Position numbers and translations under genes: made by a program | The notes under the pieces: generated by a model | Database searches by the model: none | Seen by the model: only the letters and a program-made list of their open reading frames with translations | Told to the model about the DNA's origin: nothing | From: an uncultured Tenacibaculum sp. | GTDB taxonomy: Bacteria; Bacteroidota; Bacteroidia; Flavobacteriales; Flavobacteriaceae | DNA: 64,000 bases | Direction: 5' to 3' | Assembly: GCA_947493285.1 (NCBI GenBank) | Contig: CANLQH010000001.1 | Coordinates: forward strand, 372,001-436,000 | Shown here: in pieces, positions 62,434 through 64,000 of the stretch | How positions within the stretch are numbered: the stretch's first letter is position 1 | How the letters are laid out: every line of letters begins with the position of its first letter

Positions 62434-64000
<1,567 letters not shown>

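Overview
The window is a single stretch of AT-rich chromosome from a member of the Bacteroidota, almost certainly family Flavobacteriaceae; a Tenacibaculum/Polaribacter-like marine genus is an inference. The evidence is a type IX secretion sorting domain at the left edge, many TonB-dependent receptors and SPII lipoproteins, promoters of the Bacteroidota type (TAnnTTTG at -7), almost no Shine-Dalgarno sequences, a DUF4249 locus, and a monomeric isocitrate dehydrogenase. I found no tRNA or rRNA gene, CRISPR array, transposase, integrase or phage gene.

Layout. 1-3.5 kb: the tail of a secreted FN3-repeat protein, a NamZ-type muramidase lipoprotein, and an unknown exported protein. 3.6-11.5 kb: PriA, a MEST-like alpha/beta hydrolase, a VF530-type small protein, a TlpA thioredoxin, an Xaa-Pro aminopeptidase and GcvT. 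11.5-15.8 kb: a MacA/MacB-like ABC export operon with two different permeases. 16-19.8 kb: a DCC-family redox protein, then a divergent cobalamin uptake pair (riboswitch-controlled BtuB-like receptor and BtuF-like lipoprotein). 19.8-22.7 kb: an ECF sigma factor with a candidate anti-sigma gene, back-to-back promoters of identical architecture, and membrane proteins. 22.8-29.1 kb: M28 peptidase, YdeI-like protein, hydrolase, epimerase, acetyltransferase and two exported proteins. 29.3-32.7 kb: convergent genes for a fused 2-oxoacid dehydrogenase E1 and its E2.

32.9-47.1 kb holds every dedicated enzyme of heme synthesis from glutamyl-tRNA to protoheme: hemA, a hemC-hemD fusion, hemB, hemL, hemE and hemF on the minus strand, and hemH and hemJ on the plus strand behind an AraC regulator and a SpoU methyltransferase. 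Small accessory genes are packed between them with gaps of 1-20 bases, including a CdiI-like immunity gene, a PrcB-like lipoprotein, a TPR protein and a cysteine-less thioredoxin-fold protein. 47.2-49.9 kb carries a lipocalin-like lipoprotein, RecR and PepD.

50.0-56.3 kb is a four-gene outer-membrane cassette (small exported protein, STN-containing TonB-dependent receptor, DUF4249 lipoprotein, reduced MG2-like exported protein) bracketed by two nearly identical 37-base copies of a transcription terminator. This is the clearest sign of a transferred or inserted block here. 56.35-61.7 kb: AcpH, an RluA-family synthase, TrmD and L19, with a GT2/ArnT-like glycosyltransferase pair between trmD and rplS. 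61.76-62.4 kb is a long non-coding stretch with a possible structured RNA and a perfect inverted repeat just upstream of the partial icd gene, which runs off the right edge.

The observations I rank highest are the terminator-bracketed TonB cassette (with a smaller parallel at 27.25-28.3 kb), the ECF sigma gene that lacks a usable AUG start and shares paired GTAAC-N18-GTC promoters with its neighbour, the immunity-like gene inside the heme operon, the MEST-like hydrolase, and the structured non-coding region before icd.
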